This document shows, piece by piece, positions 49,135-60,722 of a DNA stretch of 64,000 nt (positions within the stretch are counted from its first letter, which is position 1; every line of letters starts with the position of its first letter). This DNA comes from Davidsoniella eucalypti (Eukaryota > Ascomycota > Sordariomycetes > Microascales > Ceratocystidaceae), in NCBI GenBank assembly GCA_004009845.1, contig RMBW01000054.1, positions 148,061 to 212,060 on the forward strand, given 5' to 3'. The translations under genes and the position numbers were made by a program. The notes beneath the pieces were generated by a model. That model had not been told where the DNA came from and did not search any database. It saw only the letters and a program-made list of their open reading frames with translations.

Positions 49135-50085
49135 CTCGGAGCCTAGCGGCGACGTACCAACATCGCCTCAGCACCAGATCTTGCAGCTAGACGCCACGAT
49201 ATATCCAAGTTTGCTACCGGCGACTTTGCCACATCTTTCTTATCAGAGACACTGCATGCATCTTCATGTAGATCGCTTTCAGCCCGCACTATTAATGCAG
49301 AGTCTAGCCCAGTATCACGAAGTTTTTCTTTTTAGCTGTGTCTAGCTAAGATTCCGGAGACTTTTGCCTCCAGCTTCTGTCTGCATCGGAGATATGCCCA
49401 GATATGACATCTAATTACGGCTACGTCTTGGGGCTGAAGGCGCATGAGTTGAAGCTTCCTGTTTTATGCCGTCTTACATGCTTACCTGCTATCAGGATGG
49501 CAGGTGTCTTTGTGTCTCGGTACATCGTCTCCAACCATCTACAACACGATATATCGCGACCTATGCGATATTCTCATTTTTCTTTCCTCAGGAGGAAAGT
49601 CTATTGCCTGTGAATGGCTAAAGATCTGTATATGTGTGTGTGATATATGATACCACCATAAGTACATGGGGAAGAAAACTCCAGCCCTTCTTCTTATTGC
49701 GTACTTTATATCCTGTTAGACACACGCCACCGCCAATTTGCACAATCTGGACCTATTCCACATTTAACAAGTCACTTTGCTAAATAGGGCGAGCTTCTAC
49801 TATCAGTCTGTGCCCCCCAAAAAAAAAAAATTGGCTCTCCTGTCAAACGGCTCCTACAGTGTGAGATTGGGATATTTCCTCCAAAGCGATCTTTTGGTCT
49901 CGTTCGCCCGGTCCGAATTGCAACGTACACTGTGCATCGATGATGACGGAATAAGTTCTCAAATATGCTATGTGTATAAGCACAGTATGACCATATTTGT
50001 GTGGCATATCTACCGCAGTGCAATGACAAAGCGTCACCTAATCAACATCCCTTGGCCTCATGAACCAACGGGGGGTGGGGGGTTT

Positions 50086-50093
50086 TTTGCTCA
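50086..50093 (+). promoter_or_regulatory. Possible Mac1-type copper-response element
   Basis: TTTGCTCA matches the core bound by the yeast copper-starvation activator Mac1 (TTTGCTC-A). It lies about 1.9 kb upstream of the isocyanide synthase start and is alone, so the match may be chance. Confidence 0.15.
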
Positions 50094-53000
50094 TCAAACC
50101 TCGGACTCCGCTCACGTCTTGTTACATCAGGGTGCCAGGCCACCTGCTTCTAGTATGTATGCCAAAGCAACACCTCTTTTCGCTTGCTCTGCTTCTGGTT
50201 ATATCTTTATCCAGCCTGGTTGGATTTGGAAGGGGATCCCCGGGAAAAGGCTTGGCTATGGCCGTATGGGATAGTGGTAAGTCGTGCTAGTATTTTCCAT
50301 AGTTAGCACCAACTACCTAACCTGCCGCCAACTTTGTGGTATAGTTTCAGTTATTATATGTACCAGTGGTGGCCTTTTATCCTACCCTCGGCTAAAAATA
50401 CCTGCGCCGGACGACCTCTCAAGCCAAGTTATCGAGTCTCTTTACTCTCCGATGCCTCTGTACCAGTAAAGCATGTGTGTGATTCCTTGTTTTTCCAACG
50501 ATCGGCCTCTGTTAGGCTGCCTGCGGGATAACAATCAGATTCGTAGTTCAGGTTGCAGTCTTTCCATTGTCTAAGTGACAAGCAGAGTGATCCTAGCATC
50601 GGCTCACAATCGCCCGTTACGCGGAAATAAGAAACAAAAAGAAGGGTCATATCGCAGGCAAATACGCCTCCGGAATGGATGGTAAGAATGCACGTTGAAA
50701 TTCGGAACTTTTTAACCTTTGGGTGTTCTATCATCGGCTCTGTATTGTCACTTCCGCTTCCACATAGCGTTACACACTTGAGTTTGTCTAGGGGGGGGGT
50801 GGGTAATAAACGTCTCAATGATCAGTATTCCTCATCATTACATATACCATTGCTATCTATATCTAGTAAGTAAAAGGGTAAAATGCCACGTCCATTTTAA
50901 GGGCGTATAACCCTACAGCAGAAAGAAAAACTAATCTAAAAACATAAAAGGGCGGCAGTGAAAGAGAAAAGAGCGTACACCACCTTGACGATCCGGCAGC
51001 TCGATGATAAAACAACTTCCAATATAGACCCCCAACTTAATAGTTTGTTTTATGTAAGCCGCAACTGCACCGAGCTAATCAGATCATAGACGGTTCTCGA
51101 TTCATTTGCTATTCGGTGTCTCCTAAAATGATGGCCTGTTAAGCTTCGACACGGAGCCAGGACCAGAAACTACGGCATACGGCCGTTGAGTTTTTCACCG
51201 TTATGATTCAGCAGTCGTTGTTTATGTGCAAATACCAGTAAAAGCCAGCAAAAGAGTACAATGCTTCTTTATTGCTCCTTTTTTTTTTGGCTACTTAAAG
51301 TGTCATGTAAGTCACTAAGGGTTAGCACCCATTTCTGAAACGTGCCAACCCTAGCATATAAATCGTGAGTTATTAGTTATTAGACTACCGAAGTTTCGGC
51401 GTTTTTCTTTTTATGGCTCGCGATACTCTACAGTATGTAAATCAGTGGGAGATCGATGCCGTACAGACAAACATACATCGATCATATCTTCTACAAATAT
51501 CCCCATGAATATCTGAGAGCCAAGACTGAAGGATGGAGCACAAACGGATAGATGCCGACGATAGATGTGTAAGGTCAACTCATAATGCAAAAAGAACCCT
51601 TGCCATCATGTATCGTAAAGTGGGCCGGATGAACATGCTGTGGTTGTGGATTGCTAGTCCCAGACGCTTTGGTAAGCGTAGTGACAATACGGAGGAAGCC
51701 GATTGTAACAGTAGCAATTCGGACGAGGAGAAAAAGAGGGAAGCCGCTTTTCACCATCTCTCTCCTCTTTTTTCCGCTTCCTTGGAACTGTCTGGAAGCC
51801 TGTCATCGTGCAGCAAACATATGTGTAATATGATGGGGTAATGGGAGATCGGAGAGAAAACAAATAGAGTGAAGCCGTAGAAAACAGAGCTAGATATCTC
51901 ATTATGTAAACGGATGCAGAATAACGGCAAAACACCGCATAATCTCCCTTGATCAGAATAATATGCGGTTGGTATATGGGACTTACTTCTGAATCTTGAT
52001 ATACGATAGATTAGCTTGATATCACGCCTGGATATTGAGGGTACTCCCCGATTTCTACTCTCCATAGATACACAGCCATTATATCGGACCAACCGGTTAT
52101 AGATAAACCAAAGAGTATAACCAGTGATGTAGCTACAGGATACAAAAAGATATGAAAACACCAGTTGTTGTCCCGAAGTGCGACGTTGCGCGATGAAGTC
52201 AGGTCAGATGTTCATTTTTCTCATTTAGTTACTCGCCCTGCTGCCTAGTGTGTTACTGAGATATATGGAAAGTAAATTGATCGACACATAGAATCTGTCT
52301 TCAGAAAGGCGGCGTTTGCTCTGTTCGGCTTTCGGATGTAAAGAGAAGGACGGAACTGATACTTTATAGCCGGCCGTAGATTGGAGAGGAATATATGATA
52401 GAAATGAGAACTTTCTCCATCCAGAAGCTCATAAACAGGGCTTCAGATACAACGTGCTCTGGTGATACTTGTGATACTTGTGGTTACGTTTGGAGACAGA
52501 GAGTCTTGTGTTTCTTGTATCACATCTGTAAACAACGTAATCCATAAGCGAGTCGGAAAGGTTTAGTATCTTCACTGAAAAGTCAGCCATAACACTCCGA
52601 ATTAACACAAAGCTGTTTAGGAAGTACTCTTGATATATCTCTATGTCTATCTGATATAACCTTTATTTATGTCCTGTCTTGCCGAGCACACCACATTGTC
52701 CTTTCTTCCACCGCTTTGGGCCTATGTGTAGGGTTGCTCTATAGCAGACTCTAAGATGCCGTATTTCTCTAAACAAATACATGCCACGCTCAGATAGCCT
52801 GCCGCTGATTCTGATGTTGTAGATAGTAGCAAGATACTACCTTGCAATGTGAGTCTTATTTGAAAGCTTGGAGGGCTGAAAATATCAAAATCCTTTTATA
52901 AGTTGCTCCTTTGATTTTCGACGCACAAAATTGCGTTCGGGGTTTGTAAAGATTTCCGATGCCTTGTATTTGCGTCAATGTTAGGCGGTAAATTCTCGGC

Positions 53001-54324
53001 TAAATATAGATACATCTATAGTTTGTATCTACTACTTGCTTATGGATCACGTGATACGGTAAAACAAAAAAGGACAGCTTGTACTTGGGAATATACTGAC
53101 GGAGTAGTCTTGTGATATGCGTAAGACAAGAATCACTGTGTGCTCATTTCAAGCGGTGTTTTGTATCACCAACTACAAGTATATATAATTATGTCTCTTT
53201 TGCTGATATTGTATCCTACCTTTTATATATCACACTGGTACATCTTTCTCATTCTACGACCTGCTATTCTTCATACGGACGATCCGTGAGCTGTACCATA
53301 ACTAGGGTTGTATAGAACACCGAGCACATCGTCAGCTCCTCCTCCCACCGAAAAAAACCCCCCAAAAAACAACAACTTCAATAATAGAGCATGACCGCAA
53401 GAAAGATAAATGGCAGATTTTAAGTGTAGTTCCATTGCTTAATTCTGCCCTAAATCGGCAAGCGAGAGCTACAGCTGTTAGTATATTTGACATTATGCGA
53501 GCTATACGACTAACAGAAGCTTGTACATAGTTGACGGGAACTGCCGGCTGAGTTTACGTAAGCGAGGCTCTGTCGTTTGTCTTATCGATTGAGGTTGATT
53601 CCAAAAAAGGTACTATATGGCAAGGAAGTCTGATATACTTTTTAGCTTGTTATATCTTGATTAGCCTTTTTTTTTTTTTTTCTTAACAGGCGTCACTCAC
53701 GGACGGTGGATCAGACCGGCAATGAATTATTCCGCTATCTATGCTTAACTTCGTTTTATTATCTCTTTTTATCTTAAATTATCCAACGTCCGTGTCGCGA
53801 AACGTTGCATCGGGCCAGATAATGGCTGGTTTTGTATAAGTCTGTATATGGCTGTGATATATGCTCTGACCGACTCTTTGAAATGTGGTGTTGGAGTAGA
53901 CATAACCATGATATCCCCTTCTTCTCTTTCGGAAATGCTTGTTATACATCTTGGCCTCTGTACTCTGAAAACATTTATACACTAAAAAAGAGCCCGGGCC
54001 TCGTTCCTCTATCAACCATTCCCGGCTTCCTCCTCTAATCTGATCGTCGCTGTTTCCGGAAGCTACATAAATCCCCGTGCCCCAATAGTACAGCGTTAGC
54101 TACATCTAGTTATTTCCTCGGTACATTATCTCAAATACCATATATTTAATGTCACCGAGCTTAGTTTTCAAAGCACCTTGACTGTCTTCATATATGTCTT
54201 GTATTCTTATATCTTGTCGACGAAAGACTCTTCTTCATTCATTTAGAAACCTGCTTTACTCTTGGTTTATTCCCCGTACACTCTTTTACTCTGCATACCA
54301 ACATCGCTTTCTCTTGTATTCATC

Positions 54325-56136
54325 ATGGCTTCTACAGATATTTCCGAGACCATCAACGTCGATCTGGCCATTGTCGGCGGTGGCCCAACCGGTCTACTGA
54401 CGGGCTATCTGGCTCAGTCTCTCGGTGCCAAGGTGCTCATTATAGGTAAGCAGTAACAACTATGTTTTCTCTTTCTCTTTTTCTCCTTTTTCGGTATATC
54501 AAATTAGTAAAATTCACTAACACAGATCGCCTACAGACTCCAAGGAGGCTTCGTTGGTCGTTGGCCGTGCCGATGCTTTGAATGCTCGCACACAGCAGAA
54601 CCTAGAACTAGTCGGCATTCTAGACGAACTTTTGCCCGAAGGCATAACATGCAACAGTAAGTAGTTGTCCATGAAGCCACAGCAGGCGTTACTATTCCCT
54701 CAATACACAAGACAGCCAGCTAACTTTATTTCTAGCTTCAACTACCTTCGCTGATGGCAAGTTCATGTCCCGCCAGAGCCACTGGTGGAACTCGCTGCCG
54801 TTCACATACCGCAAGAACTTCCTGATGCTCGGCCAGCCTCTCGTCGAGGCTACCTTGGCCCAGCGTCTAGGCTCTTCCGTGGCATACAACACAGCAGTTT
54901 CCACCATCGCCGAGGACGACACCGGTGTGACCATCACCACCTCCTCTGGCCAGACCATCCGCTCTCGCTACGCTGTAGCCAGCGACGGTGCTCGCAGCAC
55001 GTCGCGTACTTACCTCGGCATCGATTTCAGCGGCACAAAGCCCGGTATGCGCTGGGCGGTTCTGGATACGTTCTTGGACACCGACTTCCCCGTCTGCAAC
55101 GAGATCGTCACTTTCCAGCTCGATGGCCAGAGCCGTGTCAGCTGGATTCCCCGCGAGAGGGAGCTGGCTCGCTTCTATGTGTTGCTGGAGGATGGTGTCG
55201 AGATCACCGAGGAGAACGCTAAGGCGTCGATCCGGGAACATATGGCTCCGTACCATATCGACTTCACACGGACCGAGTGGTTCAGCCAGTTTGAAGGTAA
55301 GCAAGACCAAGGCAAGCCCCTAGATATAGGCAAGACTAACTAACCCAACCCTTTCTATTTTTACAGTCAAGGAGCGCATTGCTTCCACCTTCGTCACTAA
55401 GAACGGCGCCGGTCGTATTCTCCTCGGAGGCGACGCCGCCCACATCCACTCCGTCAACGGCGGACAAGGTCTTAACACCGGCATAGCCGATGCCATGGCT
55501 CTCGGCTGGCGTCTAGCAGCCGTTCTAACCAACCCATATCTATCTTCGGAAGCTGCCGCCGCGCTGATCAAGTCGTACGACGTCGAGCGCCGCACCACTG
55601 CCGAAGGCGTCATCGGTGTCGCAGCCGTGCTTGTACGTGATACCATCCAACTAGCCAAGAAGTACGTCGGTACCATTGAGAAAAACGCCGGCTATATCAC
55701 CGGTATGGGCGTTGCTTACGCTGGCATGGGCTCGCCACTAGTCCACGAGAGTGCCTTTGGTATCTGGACCGCCGGTGCCCGCTGCCCCGACCTGTACATG
55801 GTTCCCGAGGGTGCATCCCGTGCCAAGCGTGTCTACGCCCTTACCATGGGCCAGTACGGTAAATTCCTCGTCTTCAAGATTGGCGGCCGCAAGCTAGTTG
55901 GCGATGTACCTCCACTGGCCCGTCAGGATAGCCTGCGTTTCTGGCACGTGATTCGCACGCAGGATGTCGAGGAGGTCGCCGAGGGCGCCATTGCCACGGA
56001 GAGCTTCCGGGCTGAATGGATCAAGGAGGGCGAGGATTACACGGTCGTCGTTCGCCCGGACATGTACGTCGGCTATGTCGGTGAGACTAAGACGGACGAG
56101 AACGGCTGGAGAGAGTATCTGTCTCTCTACGTATAA
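54325..56136 (+). CDS. FAD-dependent aromatic monooxygenase (phenol 2-monooxygenase-like)
   Basis: Exons 54325-54445, 54537-54656, 54736-55296 and 55367-56136 give 523 aa. The N-terminal dinucleotide motif GGGPTGLLTGY binds FAD, and GGDAAHIHSVNGGQGLNTGI is the second flavin motif (Gly-Asp) of class A flavoprotein hydroxylases. The C-terminal part, ending in DMYVGYVGE and a thioredoxin-like tail, matches phenol-hydroxylase-type enzymes. Such enzymes hydroxylate an aromatic ring with NAD(P)H and O2. The length is shorter than classical phenol hydroxylase (about 650), so the substrate may differ. Splice sites keep phase; in intron 1 the more distal CTACAG acceptor is required by frame. Proximity to the isocyanide synthase suggests a tailoring role, but no direct evidence supports this. 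Confidence 0.9.
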
Positions 56137-58549
56137 GTCATATTAGGGTTAGTCTGAACAACACAGTCAGCCAAGGGAGTTAGAAGTATGACATAAAAGT
56201 GGGGACTTTTGAGGAAAGATACTCAACCCCACAAAATATGTGTACTCTACATAGTCTTCAGAGGCTGCCAGCTGACAGATACAGAGGTTCAAGAGCAGGC
56301 AGCCGATTCTCTTTGGCTTTAGCAGTAGAAGACTAGTGTTTATGTTCTGATTTTGTCTTTTGGGAGGATTTGGTTATGTATTTGCATCTTTTCTGTTGGC
56401 ATACATTTTGAAGGCTTTTGGTATATTGAATAAGTACTTTAGCATTGCAAATTAGATTTTTAGATTGGAATTTATTTACATTTATTTACATTTATATATA
56501 TATAGTTATATATATATACCTAGCACTTATACGTTCATAGCTCCATACGATTAATTCATTTAAAAAAGAGAAAAAAAAGGAAAAACCTTAATACTCTGTC
56601 AGTTTTTGAAGGCTATATAGGAGGAAGTGGGGGTCAAGTACCTTTCTTCAGAAGTCTTCAATTTTAAATGAGAATTAGCTATTCTCAATGTCCCGAAGTC
56701 ATTAATATTTTGTTTATATCATGTAATAAAGCTCTCCATTCTTCATTCAAGGATACTGTGGCTAGTTCGATCAGCCTAAATAGGGTTGTAAGCATAAATG
56801 TAAGTTTTGTCATCTTGATATCTCCATAGCTCCTCCATAAGATTAATGAATTTAAACAAAACAAAAAGTCCCGTTAGCTATCCAACTTCCTATACTTCTT
56901 GAACATACTGATTTCAAATAGGCAACAGGTCCTCTTTTCGCTATCTTGTCCGACACATTTCCCCTCCCTTGATTCTAGAAAAGGCTGTTGTTTCTCAAGA
57001 GGCAAATACCCCAACGAACCAGTTCATTGCCGTTGTTTCCCTTCTTCCCAAAAGAAACAAAGAAACATAACTCAATCCCGGCATATCAACAAGAATTTCT
57101 CTTCCTCTTTGCCTAGTCGAGTTGAAATCAAGCTAAAACATCAGAATTGCCCGTTCTCTGGCCCGCTATTGCCGTTTTATCCTTGATTTTATATGGTTAT
57201 TTTGTTTTGTGAACAAACAAAAGAGAAAAAAAAAACATGACCTTCTTTAGACCATTGCATGGACCCACAAACTAACCAAGCTTTTTTTATCGTCCCTGTC
57301 GTTCTTGGCTGCTGCTGAATATGGCAGTTGCATGAACAAAATAAAGGACCCTTTTTTGTCTTGAACTGTCCCGAGTATAACGTCTGTGCTTTTTTTTTTA
57401 AATTTTTAATTCTCAACATCAATTGCTTTTTTATCTTTTCTTTTTGACAAGCCATTGCAACCTTCATACTGATTTGAACAAATCGGATCGGGTAACTTCT
57501 GCTTCAATTTGGCAGGTGACGAACGGAAAACAAAGAATTTAACCGGAAACCAGATATGCGGATTTCAAAATGCTACATAGACTTCAAGCCAAAAAATCCG
57601 ATACCTATCTCGTCTATATCGCCGACTTATACATATATTTATTTATGTATTTTATTTATTGTTTGTATATATGTAGGACTTATCATAATGTCTTGGATAT
57701 TATAATAGCTAATATAAAGCGTTGTCGCCCGTGTGACTCGTTCTTTTCATCGTTTTTTGTCTTTGCTGCAGCTCAGACGTTTAGTCCGGCCCAAGAACGG
57801 GCCCGAGGGGTCTTCATCCATTATATCTGATTCGCCGCACAGCTATGCTTTTCCTTCTCTACGTGTATCTCGCGAGAGCCGGTCGGTGGCCCGCTCGTAA
57901 CTTAGCGTCGAGCTTCTGTTCTTTGTGCTGTTGTCCACTATGTTGCCACTAAAATGCGGCCATGTTACGTCTGTGATAGTACAGCGACAGCAGGGCAAGG
58001 ACTCTATCGGTCAAGATTAATAATGGACAAGTCCGTAGGGATTGCCTGTGGCTTTGCAATTAAAATCAAGGGCCACAATAACGGATCACACTGTTAGATA
58101 TAGTACGGCGAAGAAAGAAAAGAGAGAGGCTAAAGAGGCCTGGTCTGGCCAAGATTGCTATAGATACGGCTCATCAGCCTGTCTTCGTCCGCTGAAGATT
58201 CCAGAGTCTATACTAACAATTTCGTTATTCGTCACTCCTTTCTTTTTTTTTTTCCCCACGCTCTTTATAATCTTGCATTGCTTACTTTTTTCTTCTCACT
58301 TCTAGATGCTGAGTCACAATCTCTAGATCTCAGCATAAAGCACGTCACCAAAAGAGAGTGGTTGCCCTTTATCTATGATAGTTGTGTCATCACAATAAAC
58401 GACCAACAAGAAATATAGCAAAAGGCTCTTTTGGGTTCGGGGTTTATTTCCAAGGGCTGCTGTAGTATCTGAAGTCTGAGCTTCATCTATACTCTCTTCA
58501 TACATTCCTTCAATATCTCGTACACAGACAACCACCGGCGTAGCTAACC
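56137..58549. other. Intergenic region, no gene recognised
   Basis: About 2.4 kb of AT-rich DNA with (TTTA)-like and (TA) runs near 56470-56515. The frames 56899-57186 (plus) and 57189-57467 (minus) have no recognisable motif. The last several hundred bases are probably the transporter promoter. Confidence 0.5.
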
Positions 58550-60213
58550 ATGGACGCGGAAAAACGGAGTAGCCTCCGAGTGGCTGACATACAGACCGAT
58601 CTGCCCCTCCGCTCGGAGACCGAGGCGACGCTTCCGTCAGAGATTTCTCCGTCCGGTGTGCCTCCGTCCACGGCAGTCCGTTCCGACGACTCGCCCGCGT
58701 ACAGTCCAACTAGCACCGTCTTCTCACCGACCACTCCAGTCTCCGCCCTCAAGAAATTTCCACCTGCCTCCGAGACTGTCTGTATTCTGGAGGCTGTGCC
58801 GTCGAATCCGACAGACGGCTCGACCAACGGTGATTCTTCCGGCGCCGATCTTCCGGGCTCGGCCCTGGCGCCGCCACCGGCTGTGCCAAACGGAGGCTTA
58901 AAGGCCTGGCTCCAGGTTTTAGGCGCGTGGTGCATCTACTTCAACACGTGGGGTATGTTCTCTTCATATACTCTCTTCATGTCTTGCTTCCCTTTGTTCT
59001 ACCGCTAACTTGATATTCATAGGCATCTTGTCTAGCTTTGGCGCCTTCCAGGCCTACTACAAGGGATCTCTGCTCTTGACTTCCACCGCTTTTCAGATCT
59101 CCATCATCGGCTCGTTGCAGTCCTTCTTGACCGTGTTTCTCGGCTTTATTTCCGGCCCTGTCTACGATCTCGGCTACTCGCGCCACCTCCTCTTCGGCGG
59201 CTCAACTTTGATCGTGATCGGAACTATTGCCCAGAGCGTGTGCACCAAGTTCTGGCAGTTGCTGCTCGCGCAAGGCGTTTGTATCGGGCTAGGCGCTGGA
59301 TGTTTGTCGGTTCTTTCGGTTGCCATTCCGACTCTGTGGTTCTCGACTCGGCTTCCGCTAGTTAACGGAATCGCTGCCTCTGGTAGTGGCGTAGGCGGGT
59401 AAGTCTCCTTTTTTCATGGGCTGGTATGGCAAATCATTTACGGCACTAACACTTCTTCATCGGTATAGGCTCATTATCCCAGCTCTGTTCAAAGCTCTGC
59501 AACCTAGCATCGGTTTCAGACACACCGTGCTTATCATTGCCCTGCTCAACGTGCTCACTCTCGGCATAGCCCTTATCGTGCTTCAAACCCCCACCAACGC
59601 CCGCACCCGCCGTGCCTTCATCGACACGAGCGCCTTCACAGACGTTCCCTACCTGTGCTTCCTCTTCGGCTGCTTCATGGTCTTCTTGGGCATGTACACG
59701 CCCTTTACCTATGTCCAAAGCTTCGCCATCGACTCGCAGCTCGTCGACAGCAAGCTTGGCTTATACTTGCTTTCCATCCTCAACGGCGCCTCCATCTTCG
59801 GCCGCATCGTCCCCAACTTCTTCAGCAATCGAGTCGGCCCCGTCAATATGCAGATTGGCACTACCGTACTCCTAGCTGTGACTGCATTTTGCTTCATGGC
59901 CGTACGCAACCTCGGCGGTCTTTTGGTCGTCGTCATCATCTACGGCTTCTTGACCGGTACCTTCTTTGCTCTTCAGCCCACCATCTTCACGCGCTTGGTC
60001 GAGGATAAGAAATTCCTCGGGACGAGATTCGGTATGGCCTTCTCCGTCATGTCCTTTGCCTTGTTGTTTGGCCCCCCGATTTCAGGCGCGCTCATTAGAG
60101 CCAGTGGCTACGATATGGCCTGGGTTTGGACGGGATGTGTGGCATCAGTGGGAGCTATACTCATTTTCAGTGCTAGAGGAGCAGTTCTCGGCTTGGCGTC
60201 AGGGAAGATATAG
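58550..60213 (+). CDS. MFS monocarboxylate transporter-like protein
   Basis: Exons 58550-58952, 59023-59398 and 59469-60213 give 507 aa. A long hydrophilic N-terminus (about 1-113, rich in Ser, Pro and Thr) precedes the family entry NGGLKAWLQVLGAWCIYFNT, where G-G-x-K-A-W is typical of fungal MCT-like (Mch/Esbp) transporters. The segments FNTWGILSSFGAFQAYYKG and FISGPVYDLGYSRHLLFGGS continue the pattern, and about 12 membrane helices can be traced. Members carry small acids, riboflavin or secondary metabolites at the plasma membrane. The neighbouring isocyanide synthase and monooxygenase make an export role possible. The two small introns keep frame. Confidence 0.9.
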
Positions 60214-60722
60214 ATAACATATTTCCTAGCATTTTTCGTTTTTTTATTGTCACGTAATGAATATAGACTATTCAATCTAGCATATCATACATACTTAATA
60301 GAGGCATACACATATTCCACATTTGAACCATGGTTCTCGCTATACATTGTACAGGTGTCATTATATCGAGCACAGCGTTTTCCACCTTCTTTCTTTGCTT
60401 TCCATGATGACAAATGTCTTCAATATATTGTTGACTAATTACTAGTAACTGTGGCACTAGCCAATCGTAGATGCAAAAAAAACCAGGCGCATTCCATCTT
60501 CCCACGCCCACCGAAACAAAACACCACCAAATATTAACAACCAAGGAGATAATACACAATATATAGACACCGTCCACCGGACTAAAAATATGGGCATCGA
60601 ACAAGATACCAAAAATCAAAACACCTGATAAAACCCCAGATCTGTACCAAGATAGAAAGGAAAATGGTACAAATAAAAATATGATACAAAAGCAAGATTG
60701 TGGTCGTCAGTGTTCACAGAGC
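60214..60722. other. Convergent 3' spacer
   Basis: Short AT-rich spacer between the convergent transporter and MHYT gene. No gene is seen. Confidence 0.5.

Larger units (their letters stand above)
48228..54324. other. 6.1-kb gene desert between the isocyanide synthase and FAD monooxygenase
   Basis: No frame here has a recognisable domain or a splice-linked exon chain. The longest (48477-48917, 49777-50274 plus; 51751-52161 minus) have skewed compositions and overlap on both strands. The left few hundred bases are the promoter of the synthase, and the right end the promoter of the monooxygenase. There is a perfect 13-bp triplication at 49096-49134. A fast-evolving or non-coding gene could be hidden here. 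Confidence 0.5.

Noticed and set aside
50236..50250. GGATCCCCGGG-like string resembling cloning-vector polylinker
   Set aside because: Only about 11 bases match and both sides are ordinary AT-rich genomic DNA; coincidence.
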